Shown piece by piece: positions 1-14,200 of a DNA stretch of 64,000 bases. Every line of letters starts with the position of its first letter. Within the stretch, counting starts at the first letter, position 1. Under the pieces are notes generated by a model. That model worked only from the letters and a program-made list of their open reading frames with translations. It searched no databases and had not been told where the DNA came from. Source of the stretch: Neospora caninum Liverpool. Taxonomy: Eukaryota; Apicomplexa; Conoidasida; Eucoccidiorida; Sarcocystidae. Position numbers and translations under genes: made by a program. The stretch is from assembly GCF_000208865.1 (NCBI RefSeq), contig NC_018395.1, positions 124,001-188,000 of the forward strand, read 5' to 3'.

Positions 1-381
1 CCAGGGGAGTCGCCACAAACCCTAAAAAGCATTACATATATATATATATATATATCAGCATTTGTGCAGTATAGGCATGCGCACCGGTATTTATCTATAT
101 CTAATTAGAGATATCCATAAACCTCTGTAGCTACGCATGCGTTTAGACCTGTGCAGATCTATACATATCTATGCATACATCTATGCATCTATGTATACGC
201 GTTGCTTTGTGGAGCTGAGAAGCGCGGTCGGTTGATACGGAGTTCTGGTGTATACGCGCGGTTCGATGTAACGGGGCGCGGGGGCTCCTGGTGTTTCTTT
301 TTTCCATTGGCGACAAAGAACAAACGGGCAATGTCTCTAGGACGGGGTAGGCTCTTGTTTATCTTCTTTTTTCCCTGTCAG
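1..381. other. Upstream flank or intron of the giant gene
   Basis: No coding exon can be supported here. There is a short (TA)n run at about 35-54 and scattered ATA/CATA-rich sequence. The stretch ends in a pyrimidine run followed by CAG at 379-381, a good splice acceptor. If that acceptor is used, this stretch is the end of an intron and the giant gene begins to the left of the window. If not, it is 5' untranslated or promoter sequence. Confidence 0.5.
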
Positions 382-1332
382 GTGCCATGGACGAAGTGCG
401 GCGACGCGTAGCAGATGCGTTGCTTCTTCGGCTGCATTTCTCCCCGATCCCGAAGAAGGAGGTCTACATACACCTAGAGAAAGACGCCCACGTCCACATC
501 TCCCTGCCCCACGAGGTTCGCGTGACCGCCGTCTCCGACCTCACGACGTAAGCTTGGAAAGACGACCGGAGTCGAAGAATCGAAAGCAACCGCGAGACAA
601 AAAGACGAAACAGGCGAAAGAGCAGAAACAGGGGAACCGCCTCATCGGCGAAATCCGAACGCCGTGCCCTCGTGATGCGAAGACATCTCGTTCGCCTCGT
701 CTCCTGGGTCGACGCCGGGAGTCCTTTTCCATTGATTTCCTGCGATGCGGCCTTTCTTTCGTCCTCTGTCTCGCACTGTGTCGCGCTTCTTCTCTTCACC
801 GTTTCGCCTTTTGTTTCTTCCTCGCATGCCTTTCCCCTGCAGACTGCAGGCCTTGGCTGCTCGCCTCACGATTCTCGAAGGCAACGGTTTCGGCACAGAC
901 GCAGTCGCGGCAGCTTCTCTGGGCGTGACAAATCCAGGCGGCAGTCCGCCTCTTGGTGTGAACGCGACGCTTCTGTTTCTACTCCGCAGCCGCCTGGCGA
1001 GCGTCGCGGAGAGACTCCAGGTGAGTTCCCACGCAAGACGTAGCTCCAGGGCTCTGCCTGCTTAACGAACAACCCTCGGCCGTTTTCTTCGCATGCATTG
1101 CTCGCCGTTTTTTCACTCGTCCGTCTCGTTCGCCTTCACTCAACCCCCCCCTCGCGGCAAGTACCTCCACAAATCTTCATGCCCTACTTAACTACTTCAA
1201 GAAATAGACCACCTTGAGTGCTATCCCGACAAACACACCGAGGCAAACACGTATATCTACATCTATATATATACATCTATATATATACAGATATATATAT
1301 ATATATATCTACATATATCTACATATATCTAC

Positions 1333-1363
<31 letters not shown>

Positions 1364-4300
1364 CATACATGCGTATTTGTTTTTATGTGTTTATGTCCAC
1401 ACATATATGTGTTTGTATAGGTGTTGGTGTACGCGTAAAGCCTGACTGATTTGGTGTGTTCCCTTGGTTCTTTTGCTGTTTTCAGTTGCAGGAGAGCGAG
1501 GCTGAGTTGCTTCGCTGGCAGGCGCAAGTGCGCGAAAATGCGGCGCGTCAGTTGGAAAATCTCGAAGCGGAGAAAGGCCTTCTCCTGTCCGTGGTTGACG
1601 TCAAGCGCTCTGACGCGTCCCCAGAGCCTTACTCGCCTTTCTCCGTGCCCGCGTCCACTGCTTTGGCTGCTGACGCGACAGAGGACGAGGAGCTCGCCGC
1701 GGCTCTCGCGAGTTTCGCTTCCCCTGGGCGCGCCGTTTTGCCTCCAGCCGCCTCGCAGCCGGCCGCGGTCGACGCCTTCTTCGCGGTGTGGACTACGGCG
1801 CGGCGCGTCAGCGGCTGTACCGAGATGGATCTTCTCCGTGACCAAGCTCTTCGTTTGCTGCGCGTCTCGTCCGCAGCGTCGCTCTCGGCTTCGCGTCTCT
1901 CCTGTACGAGCCCAAAGGCGCCTCGGCGTCTCCTCCTTTCCCACGTGACGTATCGAGCCTTGGCGACGCACGTGTCTCGCTCTGGGGAGCTCGACGTGCC
2001 GCTTTCGCTGTCTCTCCCGCCCGCAGGGACTCCCCACGCCGGCTCCACGGCGCGCGCTGAAGTGCTGCCGAGAGGGTCTGCGGGGGGCGAGACCGAGGAC
2101 GCAACTGGAGACAGCCGGGAGGAGACAGTCGCGACGCAGCGGGCGCACGTTTTGAGACTCGCGGCGGGCGCAGAGAGCGAAGAGGAGGCAGACGAAGACA
2201 TGAGGCTGTGGCGAGAGCGCGAGCGCGAGAACGGCGAAGAAGAAAGATTCTTCGTTCCCCTCGCGACCGCAGCAGCGGTTGCAGCCGACGCGGAGGCCGA
2301 CTGGGAAACAGATGCAACTGACGCCGCGGGAGGAGACGGCGAGAAGGACGCCGGACGCGAGGGGAAGAAGACGGTGGTGCTTCTGCAGTTGCAGATTCTC
2401 GGCGGCTTCGATGTCGCCTGCGCCGACCTCAGAAACAAATGCCTCCAGGCGCTGATGAAGACGCCGGGAGGCGGCGCGGCATCGGCGCCTGCTTTGGGTG
2501 ACGCTCAGCCGAGGAATAATGCTGCAGTTAGAGAGGCAGATGGGGAGACGCGAGACTCTGGAGCCGAGACAGGGAACGGAAGGGGCGAGGGACAGAACGG
2601 AGAGGGAGAGAGGCGAGGAGCCGAGAGCAGTGCTGCCGTGCAGGTTTCGTCTGGACCTAGCGGCGGAGCGGAGCCCTCGGGCGGCCGGACGGTGGGGTCT
2701 GTGGTCGGAAAAGAGACAGCTGCAATGCCTGTGTCTCTCGCGTTTGTTCTTTGCTCTTCGACTTGGCGAGTTTCCGTCACTCTGTGGCCTTTGCACCCCA
2801 TGATGGATCTCTTCGAGCGATCCTTCCATTCGTCTTTCTCTTGCGGCTCTCTGTGCGAGGCCGACGCGTTTGCGCTGTCGGTGGTCTCGCAGCAGGCGTG
2901 CTGGCGTGCCCTGTCGACCTGGCAGCCGAGCATGATGCTGCTGGAGGACTGGGTTTTCTGCGCCTCGCAGTGTCTCAGCCTCCTCCAACTGCTGACTCTC
3001 GCGTACCATCTGCGCTTTCCGCTCTTGAGTTTCCGGCCTGCTGCGCCTAGCGCAGACGCGCCGAGCGGCCGCGGGCTCGGAGAGGTCGACGCAGCGCGCG
3101 TCGAGGACGAGCAGACGAGGCAACGAACCGATCCTGCTCGGGAGGGAGAACAAATGCGTGCAGAGCTGGAAGACAAAGGCCTCGTCAGCCTCTGCAAGGC
3201 TGCGGCCCCTGACTCTCTCGACTTCCTCGTCGACAGCCACAGCATCCCCGTCTCGCCTTTCTCGCCCCTTCCTCCGTCTCCCGCTACGTCTTCTCTCTCT
3301 CCCTGTGGAGTGTCTCCGTCGACGTGTCTCCTTCGTCTCTTCTATTACGGGCAACCCTGCGAGTTGTCGATCGACGCGACGACGGGTGCGGGGCAGTTTC
3401 GGTGTCCGTGGCTGCCGCGCCGTCTCCAGCATCTGCTCCTGTCGGTTCCGCGGAGTCTTCGGGATCTTCTGCAGCTTTTGCCTCTCGTTCGGCGGGCAGC
3501 GTTTCACTTGCTGCTCGGCGACGCCGCCGTCGCCCTCGGGAAAGACCGATTCGATCTTCTTCCCGCCCCGCCAGAGCTCACCGCCTGGACCGTCGCTGCG
3601 CCCGTCGCAGTCGATGTGCATGCGCACCTTCGCGCACAAGAACGGGCGCCAGGCCTTCTGAAGCAGAGAAACGCTGCTGGGGATGGCGCTGGAGCCGGAG
3701 ACCAAGCAAGCGAGGGAGGAGAAAACGACTGGACGGCGCGTTTAGGAGAAGGCGAGAGACAGGCGCCATCGCCGACGCAGTCGCTCGGCGGAGTTCTCGC
3801 CTCAGAAGCGGCTGAGGCGTTGGAAAAGTTGCTCCACCTTCGCGCCTACGAGCTCGCCTCCACACCGACTCCAACACCACGACCGATCGGCGTCCCCAAG
3901 CCCAAGAAGAGAGGTCGAGACGCCGAGACGCCGCGAGACGCTGGAGAAGCTGCGCGCGATCTCGAAGAGGCCGAGCCGGGGCTGGCGGGTCGAAACCGCG
4001 AAGGAGAGGCAAGAGAAGCTGGCCGGGAAGGGGGAAGCCCGACGTTCCTCTCGGCGACCTTCAGGACATCCACAGCTTTCTTCCGCATCCGTGTGAGCGA
4101 CGAGGAAAGCGACGCTTTGGTGTCTTCTTCGCGTTTGACCTCGGACGCCTTCCTCGTCGCGTCTGTGCTGTTCGACGACGACGTTGTGGGGTGCTCCTAT
4201 TTGCTCTTTCCTGCAGCCCGAGAGCCGGTGTCTGCGCCTGTCGCGACGGCGTTCGCAGATGCGCTCGGCGTGCTTTTCGCAGAGGAAAGGCCGGGGAACC

Positions 4301-7300
4301 GGGCGTCTCTCGCTCCGAAACAGCGAGGCCTGTTCGCGTCGGTGCGGCTCCATCACCTGCCGTTTCGGCTGACGCTGAGGGAAGACGAAAGGGGCGAGCA
4401 GGGCGGGAAGAGCGTTCGAAGCAGCCAGGGCGAAGACGAGAGGAAGCCGCTGCTGCGCATCTCGGTGAAGAACTACCTTCACGCGATTCGCACGCTCCTG
4501 AAGAGACATGCAGGCCTGCTCAGACAGCTCAGCGGGCTGTCGCTCCTCCTGCCTCTCGCTCTTCCCTGCGCGGCAAAGGCGGACGTCCTCCTGGAACTGC
4601 AGAGAGACGACCAAGAAGGACGATTTGCTTCGCCCTCCACCGTGGAGGGCGAAGCACCGTCCTCGCCACTGGCAGCTGTCGCGGCGCTTCCGGATCTCTC
4701 TACTGTCGCTTCGGGCCCCAGCACTCGGTGCGATGCGCACAACGACTGCGCACGAGAGAAGTCAGGAGCGACGCCACGCGAGCGGCGCGGAGCCTGCGGC
4801 AGTCGCTGCCTTTACCTGCAGCCGTTCTTGGTCTCTCGCATCTCTCCAGAGTCTTCTTCTGGCCCAGGCGACGGCAGCTCAGACAGCCCCGACGGCGTGC
4901 GAACAATACAAGAGCAGATGGGCGAGGAAGCGAGAGGAGGGCAAAACGACAGCCCTCGTCATCAACCAGAAGATCCAGAGGAAGAAAGTCTGCTGCTGGA
5001 GTGCACGGTCGACAAGGACGCCTCAGAGGCGCTGGCTGGTCAGCCGAGGGGCGGCCGCGCTCTTCTCAGTTTTCTCTTTTCTCCTCCACTCTGCGAAGGA
5101 CGAAGCGCGTTTGTCTTCCGCGACTCAGCTCGAGACACAAGCCGCGGCTCCTCGGTCCCTCGTCTCCCCATTTCTGTCTCCGCCTTCAACGCCTTTTATC
5201 TTCTGGTGACGGCGCGGCGCCTCGCCTTCGTCTGCCGCCCTGAAACTGCCCAGGCGAGCGAGGTCATTCTTCCTCTCTCCGATTTCCTAAAGAGTCTGCC
5301 GAGCGACGCCGGACACGGAGAGTCCTCTTCTTTTCCGTGTCCCGCGTCTCTGTTTGCATCGCGCTGTTCCACCGGCGCGCGCGCAGAGGCCGTCGTGGAG
5401 AACAGGGCCGAGCTGGAGGGAAGCAGGGAAGACGACGGACGAACCCGGGCGGGAGCGAGAAGACGCGGAGACGGAGGCGAGAGAGAAAGGGAGTTCTGCT
5501 CGCCTGCTGTGAAGCTGCTCTGGCGTGTGAGAGAGAGCGAGACAGGGACAGAGGGAAGGGATTCGGAGAGGGAGACTAGGGGCGAAGGGGCGGCGGAGCC
5601 ACTCGGGGAAGACGCGCCTGATAGGGGCGACCGAAGGCCTCTTTCTCGCCCACCGAGCGAAGTTGACATCGAGTGTACATGCCAGATAAGACACGTGCAA
5701 ACGTGCACGAATCGCCGCGTTGGTGGCCTGGCTGCCTCCCCAGGCGACAGACCCGAACCGGGCGAAAGGGAGGTGAAGCCAGGCGGAGACGACGGGAGAA
5801 ATGGCGAACCGCAGGCGCATGCGGACGACAGGCACTCTTTGCCCCCTCCAGCTGACGATCTGTCGTCCCTGGTTACGATGCAGTGTTCCGACCTCCGAGC
5901 TGTATGTACACTGCCTTCCGACGCAGACGCACGCGGCCTCTCGCACGAGAAGACGCGCGCTTCGCCCGCGTCTCCCGTGGCGTCTCTCAGTCCCGTGGCT
6001 TCCTTCGCCCGGACTCTGGGGCGGTGCGTGGCAGCCTTCCTGCGTCTTGAGATGTACATCCACCTGCATTCGGACCTTTTGTTTCTGCAGCGCCACGCGT
6101 ACGGGAAGTCGCTGGAAATCCGCGCGTGTTTCCCCGGCGCGCTGATCTTTTTCCTCCGCACGCCGTCCCGGCGGCGGACTCGCGACTGGCGTTCGGATGC
6201 CTCTCTCTCTCGGGTTGCGTTCTCACCTTTCCTCGGTCATCGAACGGCGCCCCACCCTGACCGCGTCTCAGATCTCGCCGCAGAGACCGAGGACGCGTAC
6301 GAAACGTTGAAGTGTACAATCGCCTTGGCGTCTCTCGCACCGCATCTGTCTGCGGCCTGCGTCTCCTCAGATTCCTCTGAACGTCCCGACAGTCTTTCTC
6401 TCCCCACGTGCGCGCCTAACTCTCCCGGGGGCCCTGCCGCCACCCCACCAGCCCCGGTCTCGCGTCGTCCTCTCTTTCCGCATCTGTTTCCCGGAGTGTC
6501 TTCTCTCGCTCCTCGTTCTTCGCTCTCGCCAGCTTTCGCCTCCGCGTTTTCTCTTTCCGGCGCTCCGCTGGGCGCCGCCTCGCTGCTTGCGTTCGACGTC
6601 GAGGCGAGCTCGCCGGAGCTCTCTTGGCTCTTCTCGCGGCAAGTCGAGGCAGGCAGGGCGCTCCTGCCTCGCCAGCTGGGGACTGCGCTCCAGTTGCTGT
6701 CGAGCAGCGCGGAAATGCTCGCCTCCTACCTCTCTCTCCACGCGTGCCTTTTGCTGATGCGGCCTGTTCGACGCCGCACACCCTTTACTGCCCACTTCCG
6801 ACAGCTGCAGCAGAAGCGGGTTGTCGCGTTTCGCAAAACGGACCTTTTCTCCGCTCTGCTGCAGCCACATGATGGAGAGAAGAGGCAGAAGGAAGGCGAA
6901 GCGGCGCTCGCGGGCACAGCAGAGACGCCGACGGACGTGGCGCCGACCAGCGAGCTCTCGGGGTCACCCCATGGCGGGGCGCCGGCTGCAGGCAAGAGCC
7001 GCGAAGAAAGCACCAGTGGAGACTCGAAGGAGAGAGCGGGGAACGCGCCTGTGCACATGGCTTTTTCGGACGTGTGCGACTCGCCGGAGAAAAGCATTCG
7101 CGCCCTCTCCGACGCCGCTGCAGCTGCAGGCCTGGAACTGACTCACGTGTACATACAGGCCATCACGCCTGCGCGAGCGACGCAGACACCTGCCGCCCGG
7201 GGGAGCGGCGAGTCAGCCGCCTTCTCACCCGGACACAAGTCGACAGCGCTTTCTTCTCTCCCGCTGTCGGAGCCGTCTCTGTCTGGGGAGGAAACCGCGG

Positions 7301-9107
7301 CTCTTGAGGAGGACTCGACGCTCGCTTCCGCCTCTCTGCCTGCTCTCCTCCTGCGCGTGCCTGGCCTCCCGCCTGTGCTGCTCCGACTCGACCCCGCCTG
7401 TCGATGCTGTCTCCGTCTGTACATTGTCCTCCAAGAGACCCGCGAAAGGCCGCTGGAACGAGGCTCTTCCAGTCGCGAGGAGACTCCCAGGTGCGCGGCC
7501 CACGCGCCGCGGGCGCCGCCGGGGGAAGCCGCTGGCGAGCCGCGCCAAGCGGACGCGGGCGAGCCTTCGGCTTATATTCGAGGCCACGCGGTGGCGCGTG
7601 GCGGGCCTCCAGGGCGCACCGAGCAGGCGCGAGCAGCCACGGGAAGCGGAGCGGCTGGGGCCAAGACGGTGCAGTACGTGGACATGGACGCCGCCGCGTC
7701 CGTCGCTCTCCTGGCGAGTCTGGACGAGGCGGTCAAGAGCGAGAAGCGAGAAGAACGCGAGATGTTGTCGCGGATTCACCACGCAGCCTCCTTCCAGGTG
7801 TTGCTTCTCGCGTCCTTTGCCGCTGCGCTGAAACACTTTGCGTCCGCGGCCTGTGTGGCGATCCGAGTCGACCAAGGCGAACAGAAGGAAGGAACTTTCA
7901 AGGTGAAGCGAGAGAAAGGGGCGGGCGAGGAAGCGAGCGGAACGGGGACCGCCGAGAGAGAGACGCGGGCAAAGGCCCCGCGTCGAGGTCTCCTTGCTCC
8001 CGCTGTCTCTTCTTTCTTCCTTCTCGGCGCCTCGTCCTCTCCGTCCGACTCGAAGCGGTCGTCTTCACTTCTCGCAGAACTGCCTCGACTCTTTCTCGGC
8101 CCCGGCACGTGCTTGAAGCTTTCGTGCGCGTCGCCGCTGCTGGGCGGCACGCACTCGCTCTGCACGACGGCGCCCGTCGCCTCGCTCTTCTTCTTCCCTG
8201 GCCTTCTTCTTCCCCAAGTCCTCCTCCCTCTTTTGCAGTTCTGTCGCGTCTTCGCCGTGTACTCCACCGCCAAAGTCGCGCTGAATCCAGCCGCGATCCT
8301 CTCCTCTTCGGGGTCTCCGCCTGCGCTCGCGGACGCGTCCGCGGCCCTCTCTGCTCCCGTCACAGTCGAGTCCGTCGTTTTGTCGGCGGCGTCTGTGGCG
8401 CAAAAGCTGCCTTCCTCGGAAGCGAAGGCCGACGCGCCTGGGCCACCGCCGCGAGAAGAGAAAGACGAAGGGAACGATTCGGCGCTCACGCTCTGGGTGA
8501 GTTACACGGACTTCGCGACGCGCGCGCGATGCGTTTTCCCGAGGTGGGCGCGGTCGTCTCTCTCCACCGGTCCAGACGCAAGAGAGGGCCGGAACGCGGA
8601 TCCTTCAGGCGCGGCGGTGAAGGTGGAAGGCGAAGGCGAAGACGGTTGCGCGGGTCTTTTCTCCGGAGGTTTGCTCTCTGATCCACAAGAGAAGTGGAAG
8701 TTCGTCAGACCTAAACTCTTCAACCTGCCTTGGCCCCTCCTCGCGAACGGAGGCGCCGCAACCCTTTCGCAAGGACCGCAGAGAGAACAGAGCCAGGAAG
8801 ATTCCAAGGAAAGCGAGAAAGAAAAAATCCCGAGACGAACGCCGTGCACGGAAATCGCCTGGTCCTCCGCAACCACACAAGCTCTTCTTGCCCCGTGGGG
8901 CTCCGCACTCGTCAGCCAAAGACCGAGCGTCAGCGCAGAGACGCAAGACGAAATCCCTCCACTTCTACCGCGGCTACACACCGATCCAGATGGATGGTAC
9001 GAGGAGCACAAGAGGCGGCAACGCATACTCCATGGAACACACAAAAACGCCCAGAAAAACAACCGACGTCGTGTCTCCACATTCATACACGTATACAAAT
9101 ATGTGCA

Positions 9108-9138
<31 letters not shown>

Positions 9139-11168
9139 TTGGATATGTTATAAGTGTACATCCATACTTATGCATATATATATATCTTAAGCCTAACCCG
9201 TTGTAGATACGTTTATATGCATGTCTGTATACACACTAGGCTTCACGCTTTTGCCCTTTTTGTTGCGTGAACTGTCCGGGTTTGTCAGCGTGCGAGTCGT
9301 CCTTCCCTTCTTCCAACTTCGACTCGGCCCAGTTTCGCCCGCAGGATCGAAGGATAGCGAAAGACACCGGAGCCTGTCTGTGCTCAAAAGCTTCATGTGG
9401 TAAGTTTGTCTCTTGCTTCCAACCAAACAAGGCATGTGTGCCGGCACCTATATATATGTATATATGTATGTATCTGTATATAGGAGATTTGGAGAGATGT
9501 GGACAGGTTGATAAGCTCCATAAAAGGACTGACGCGGACACCGGACATATGTGTGTGTCCTATCTATGTTGACCTGTGTAATCGACGAAACGTAAAGCCT
9601 ATCCATTTGCCTCTACCTAGATCTCTTTATCGGCGCTGTCTCTGTTGTATGCCGATTCCTATGCATGTGCATGAACGTCAGTGGGAGACGAGTGTGTGAC
9701 TGTGACTTGGTATTTTTTTCGGTTAGACGTTTTACGTTTGCCTCTCATTGTCGAGACTCCGCGCCGTGTGTGTCTTTTTTTCAGTTATGTTGCGCCGTGT
9801 CTTCCACTGAACAACATCCCGACCTTCATCGCACACTTGCTGCAGTCGCTCGCCCTTCGAGCTCGCCAGAAGGAGCCTTCGCCGAGCGCTTCGTTTCCTT
9901 CTTCCGCGCGAGACGCGTTGCAGGAATCTGCCGCGTGGCTTCTGCAGCCGCTTCGATCGCTGGCTGCTCACCTCGCCTTCCACTCGGCGCTCATCTCCCT
10001 CCGACGAGAACGGCAGCAGGAACGAGAAGAAAAGGGAAAGACAGGCGAGAAGGGAGAGAAGAACGAGATGGGCGAACCTCAGACCAGAGGTGGAGCCCCG
10101 CTTCCGTCTTTCCCTCCTCTCCCCTCCTCCGCCTGTGGAGAGGACGACTGTATCACGTATCAAGTTGTGTACGTGACTGGTTGCCCGGAAGAAGGCGCGA
10201 AGAAGGAAACCTTCAAAGAGGCCAGTGCGCCCTGGACAGGCGCACGAGGAAGGTCCGATGAAACGCAAGGAAGAGACGCGCCGCGTGTCGAGGATTCTGA
10301 CGCACGCCTCCGAGAAGAATGGCTGTATCGGTGTTACTACCCTTCTCTGTCGGAGTCTCTGAACGCAGATCCGTCCTTTGTTCGCTTCTGCTGCCTCGTT
10401 GAGGAGCTCCACGAAGGCCTGTTTCAGTACTACCGACTGTACAGAAACAAATACTTGCGCATGCGCACGGTCCTCGGCAACGTCTTCGCCTATCTGGATG
10501 CCCGGAACTGGCGAGTCGACATCCACAGGAACCCTGAACTGCGTGCGCTCGTCGTCGAGAAGAAGGCAGACCTTGCGTCACGCCCCGCGAGGGCCCGGTC
10601 AAATACCGCCTCGCTTCCCTCGTCTGCGAGCGATGCAGGACACGGCGAGGGCGAGGGAGACTCAGGCGACCGAGGAAAGGAGACGTCTTCCCACGGGGTC
10701 GGAAACGGGGCGAGGCCACACGGCGCGCCGGAGACGCCGAGTCTCAAAGAGTCGAAACGCGAGGGCTGTTCGCTCGCCGAGATCGAAACCCCTCCGACGG
10801 GAATTCCTCTTCTCGTCCCTCTGCCCAAACTACCATTCATTGAGTGCCGATTCCTTCCCCAACAGGCCCCAGACAGGTCAGACAAACCGCATGCATCCAC
10901 ATACAGATATACCTCTACATACAGATATATATATATATATATATATATATGGATATATTTTCATAGGTACAGATTTAGGTTCTACATGGCTATGTAGATG
11001 TATCCGAGTGCACACAGAATGTGGGTGCCTTCAAAAGCGCCTGCGAGGCAGATTCGCTTCGACACCTGTAGGAAAGACAGGAGACAGCACCGCAGTCTGT
11101 GCGTCCTATCGTCTGCTTCCATTTTGGTTTTCTCACTTGTGGAAACGACGCATCTCACGCAGCACGCA

Positions 11169-11214
<46 letters not shown>

Positions 11215-11224
11215 CGTATGTACG

Positions 11225-11255
<31 letters not shown>

Positions 11256-14200
11256 GGCCATTCGACTGCGGAATTCTGGTAGAGATTGCAAGTCATGTTT
11301 TTCTAGGGAAGACCGAAGATACCTTGCCACGTGTTTCTTTCAATGAAAGGAGCGTGCGATCTCCATTGTTTCCCATTTTATCAGATTCCGCTGTCGTCAA
11401 TCTTTCGGCGTCGTTTCTTTTTTGTGTGGTATTGCTGTGATCTTCTGTGACGCGCCGTCTGCGTGTCTTTGCCGTTTCAGTCTCTGCATGGAGTTCGCGT
11501 TGCACCGGCTGCTGCCGCTCCATCACTGCCGGTTTTACTCGCTTCTTCATTTTCTTCATCTCCTTCCTCCTCGGCTCGAAATTTCTTCGCTTCTTCCCCC
11601 GGCGCTGCCTCCCCCCCCGACTCACCCCGTTCTTCTCCTTCAGCCCCGCGTCAAAGTTCCTCCTTCTGACTCTCGAGCCTCTTCCGCTCTCCCGTCCCCC
11701 GAGGACACCCCGCAACCCCAGGAAGTCTCCCAGGGCCGAGGGAGTGTTTCTTCTTCTCTTGCGAGCTCTGCCTCGTCGACTGTGTCGGGTGCCGAGCGAC
11801 GCGCTGGCGAATCAGCGACAGAAGGGAAGGGCGAAGAGGCTACGGATGATGCGTCGAAGGACAGGGATTTACTCAAGAGTCGAGAGGCTGTTGCGGGCGC
11901 CGAGGCACCGCCGAATCGGCTCGCGCAGCGGACGCCTAGCCCCCACACGGCCTTGTCTCCTTTTTCGGTGTATCGATGCTTCACTGCCGCGCTGAAAGTC
12001 CATCCCTTCCCGCCTCCTCATGTCTCTCTCATTCACGTGCAAGGCATCAAACTTCCGGCACTCCTGCAGGTACGCGAAGAACACACATCTGTGAACGTGA
12101 GGCAGAGAAGAATCGACAGGCACCGACCCCTTACCCAGGGAACCTCGCTCCAATGGTTCGCCTGCGGCGAGACAAACGCGCCGTGCAGGCATCCGCAAAC
12201 GTCTCTGCATACCTGCAAAAGGCGTCTCTCCACAAAATGTCCCTTTACTACCTTCCACCAGGATATATGTCAACATGTGTGCAGATATGCTGCTACGTGC
12301 ACATTCAGAGATGAGATAGGTAGATCTACAGATGTAGACAGACGCAAACACAGATGACTACAGAGATGAGTATAGACGGAACGACATGGATCGGCACATG
12401 AATGCATGCGAGGATGCTGGCAACTTCATGGATATGCTCGCGTCACGGCTGGGTGGGTGAAGGTGCGTGTGCGTTGCGTGTTTCTCGAGGAGCGTGGGGA
12501 GAAAGGTTGTAGTGTCGCGCGTTCACATGCCTCGGTCCTGTCTTTCCTTCGCAGGAGTTGCAGCGCCACGAGCGCCTCGTCTCCACGGCAGTGTTGAAGC
12601 CCCAGATGGAGCGCGCCTCTCGAAATTTCCACCTGGCGATTTCGTACTCTCTGGCGGTAAGGCAGCTCTCGAGAAGGAGCCCGGGCGGAACGAAAAACCG
12701 TTTCGAAACTGGCGCACCTGCGCGAGAAAAGCTGAGGGGTGTCTTTTTCACCGCACTTTGTGTCTGTCGCGTCGAATCGCGCATGAGCTTTGCCAGCGCT
12801 CCACCGCGGCGCCTCTGTCTCTCTCTCCGTAACCATGGCCTGCACATGTGTAAGCGACGTTGATTCGAGCGGGTCTGTGCGCGGGTTTCCACATTAGAAA
12901 GCCAAACGGTGTGGTCCTGGAGGTAACCGTGTGCCCCACGATGTCGAGAACGGACTCGACTTTTAAAGTGGTCGGCAGAGATAAAATGTACAGCGGCCTG
13001 CCGCCCTGTGTGGCATCGTGCCTGCGCGCGAGCACACCCCCGTTCAAAAAACTGACGTATTCTACACAAGTCTCTCTCCCTCTCTCTCTCCCTCTCTGTC
13101 TCCCTATCTGTCTCTCCATCCCCCTTTTTTTTCTGTAGACATCTGGGGAGTCTTTTCTTCCAGGCGACCTCCGCGTCTCTGCATCGTCTGCGTGGCGCGT
13201 CGCTTCGTTTCTCTGTCCTTCCGTGTCTCCGTTTCTCACCTGTCGCGTCTGTCTCCGTGTCTTTGGCGTGGGTTTCCCCGGCATGCAGGCTTGTGCGTCG
13301 CTCTTCTTCGGCGCTGTTGACTTCGATGGCCTGGCCCGTGCGCTTCAGAAACTCGTTTCCCAGCACCAGTAAGACACAACCCTCTTTCTGATGTCCCGCC
13401 TTTTCTTTGCCCTCGGTCCCGCGTCGAGTGCGCACGCGACGAGGGCTCCGTGCGGCGGAAAGTGTTGCTGTGTCTCAAACCGTTAGGTTGTTTTTGCTGC
13501 GCGTACGGCGTTTCATTTGGTGACAGGCATTCGCGCTGTAGCGTGAACGCTTTCCCGCGGATCGGATGGAGCTCAAAGGCCGGTCGTGTCTGTGTTTCGA
13601 GTTGTGCTTTCTTCGTCTCTGTCTTGAAATGCGCCGGAGAAGGACGACGAATCACTGCATGTAGGCAAGGCATGGCCGTCTATCCGTTTGGCTTACGCGC
13701 TCTCTGTGCGCAGCGGAAGACAAATGCGGGACTTCTGGGTCGGCCGGATTCTCTCGCGGTACAGTCTCCCTACGCGTTTGGTTCCTTGCCGAAAAAAGGA
13801 GCGGACGATAGTCTTCCTTTTGCTCGTCTCTCGTCAATCAAGTGTTTCGTGCTCCGCGGCAGATTCTCCCGCGGATGGAGCTGAAGGATGTGGCTCAAAA
13901 TGCCACCCTGCTGATTTTGCCTGTCTCCTGTTCTTTCCTCAGAGCCGCGGACGCCCGAGAGGCCCCGGGCAAGCTGGGGCAGGCCCAGCTGCATGCGCCT
14001 CTGCCGTCTTCGGTGACTGCGTCGCAAACGGCTCGTCCAGCTGGCCCCGCTGCGTCGTCCTCGGAGAAACTTCTCCAGCCGGATGTGCCATCGACGCTCG
14101 CGCCTCCTGCCTCATGCAACGCAGACGCTGTCCCACGGCATTCGCAGAGACCCGCTAGCCGCGCGTCAGGGGCGTCGCCTTCCCTTGTGGAGCATCCACA

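Noticed and set aside
1456..1485. ATG at 1456 as the start of a separate 2,565-residue protein
   Set aside because: The ATG lies in the pyrimidine-rich 3' end of an intron. The acceptor at 1483-1485 and the in-phase upstream exons show that the coding part begins at 1486.
1309..3705. Minus-strand open frame of 798 codons opposite exon 3 of the giant gene
   Set aside because: Arg-rich shadow of GC-rich coding sequence on the other strand. It ends in Ile-Tyr repeats from the TA microsatellite, and it has no domain or splice signals.
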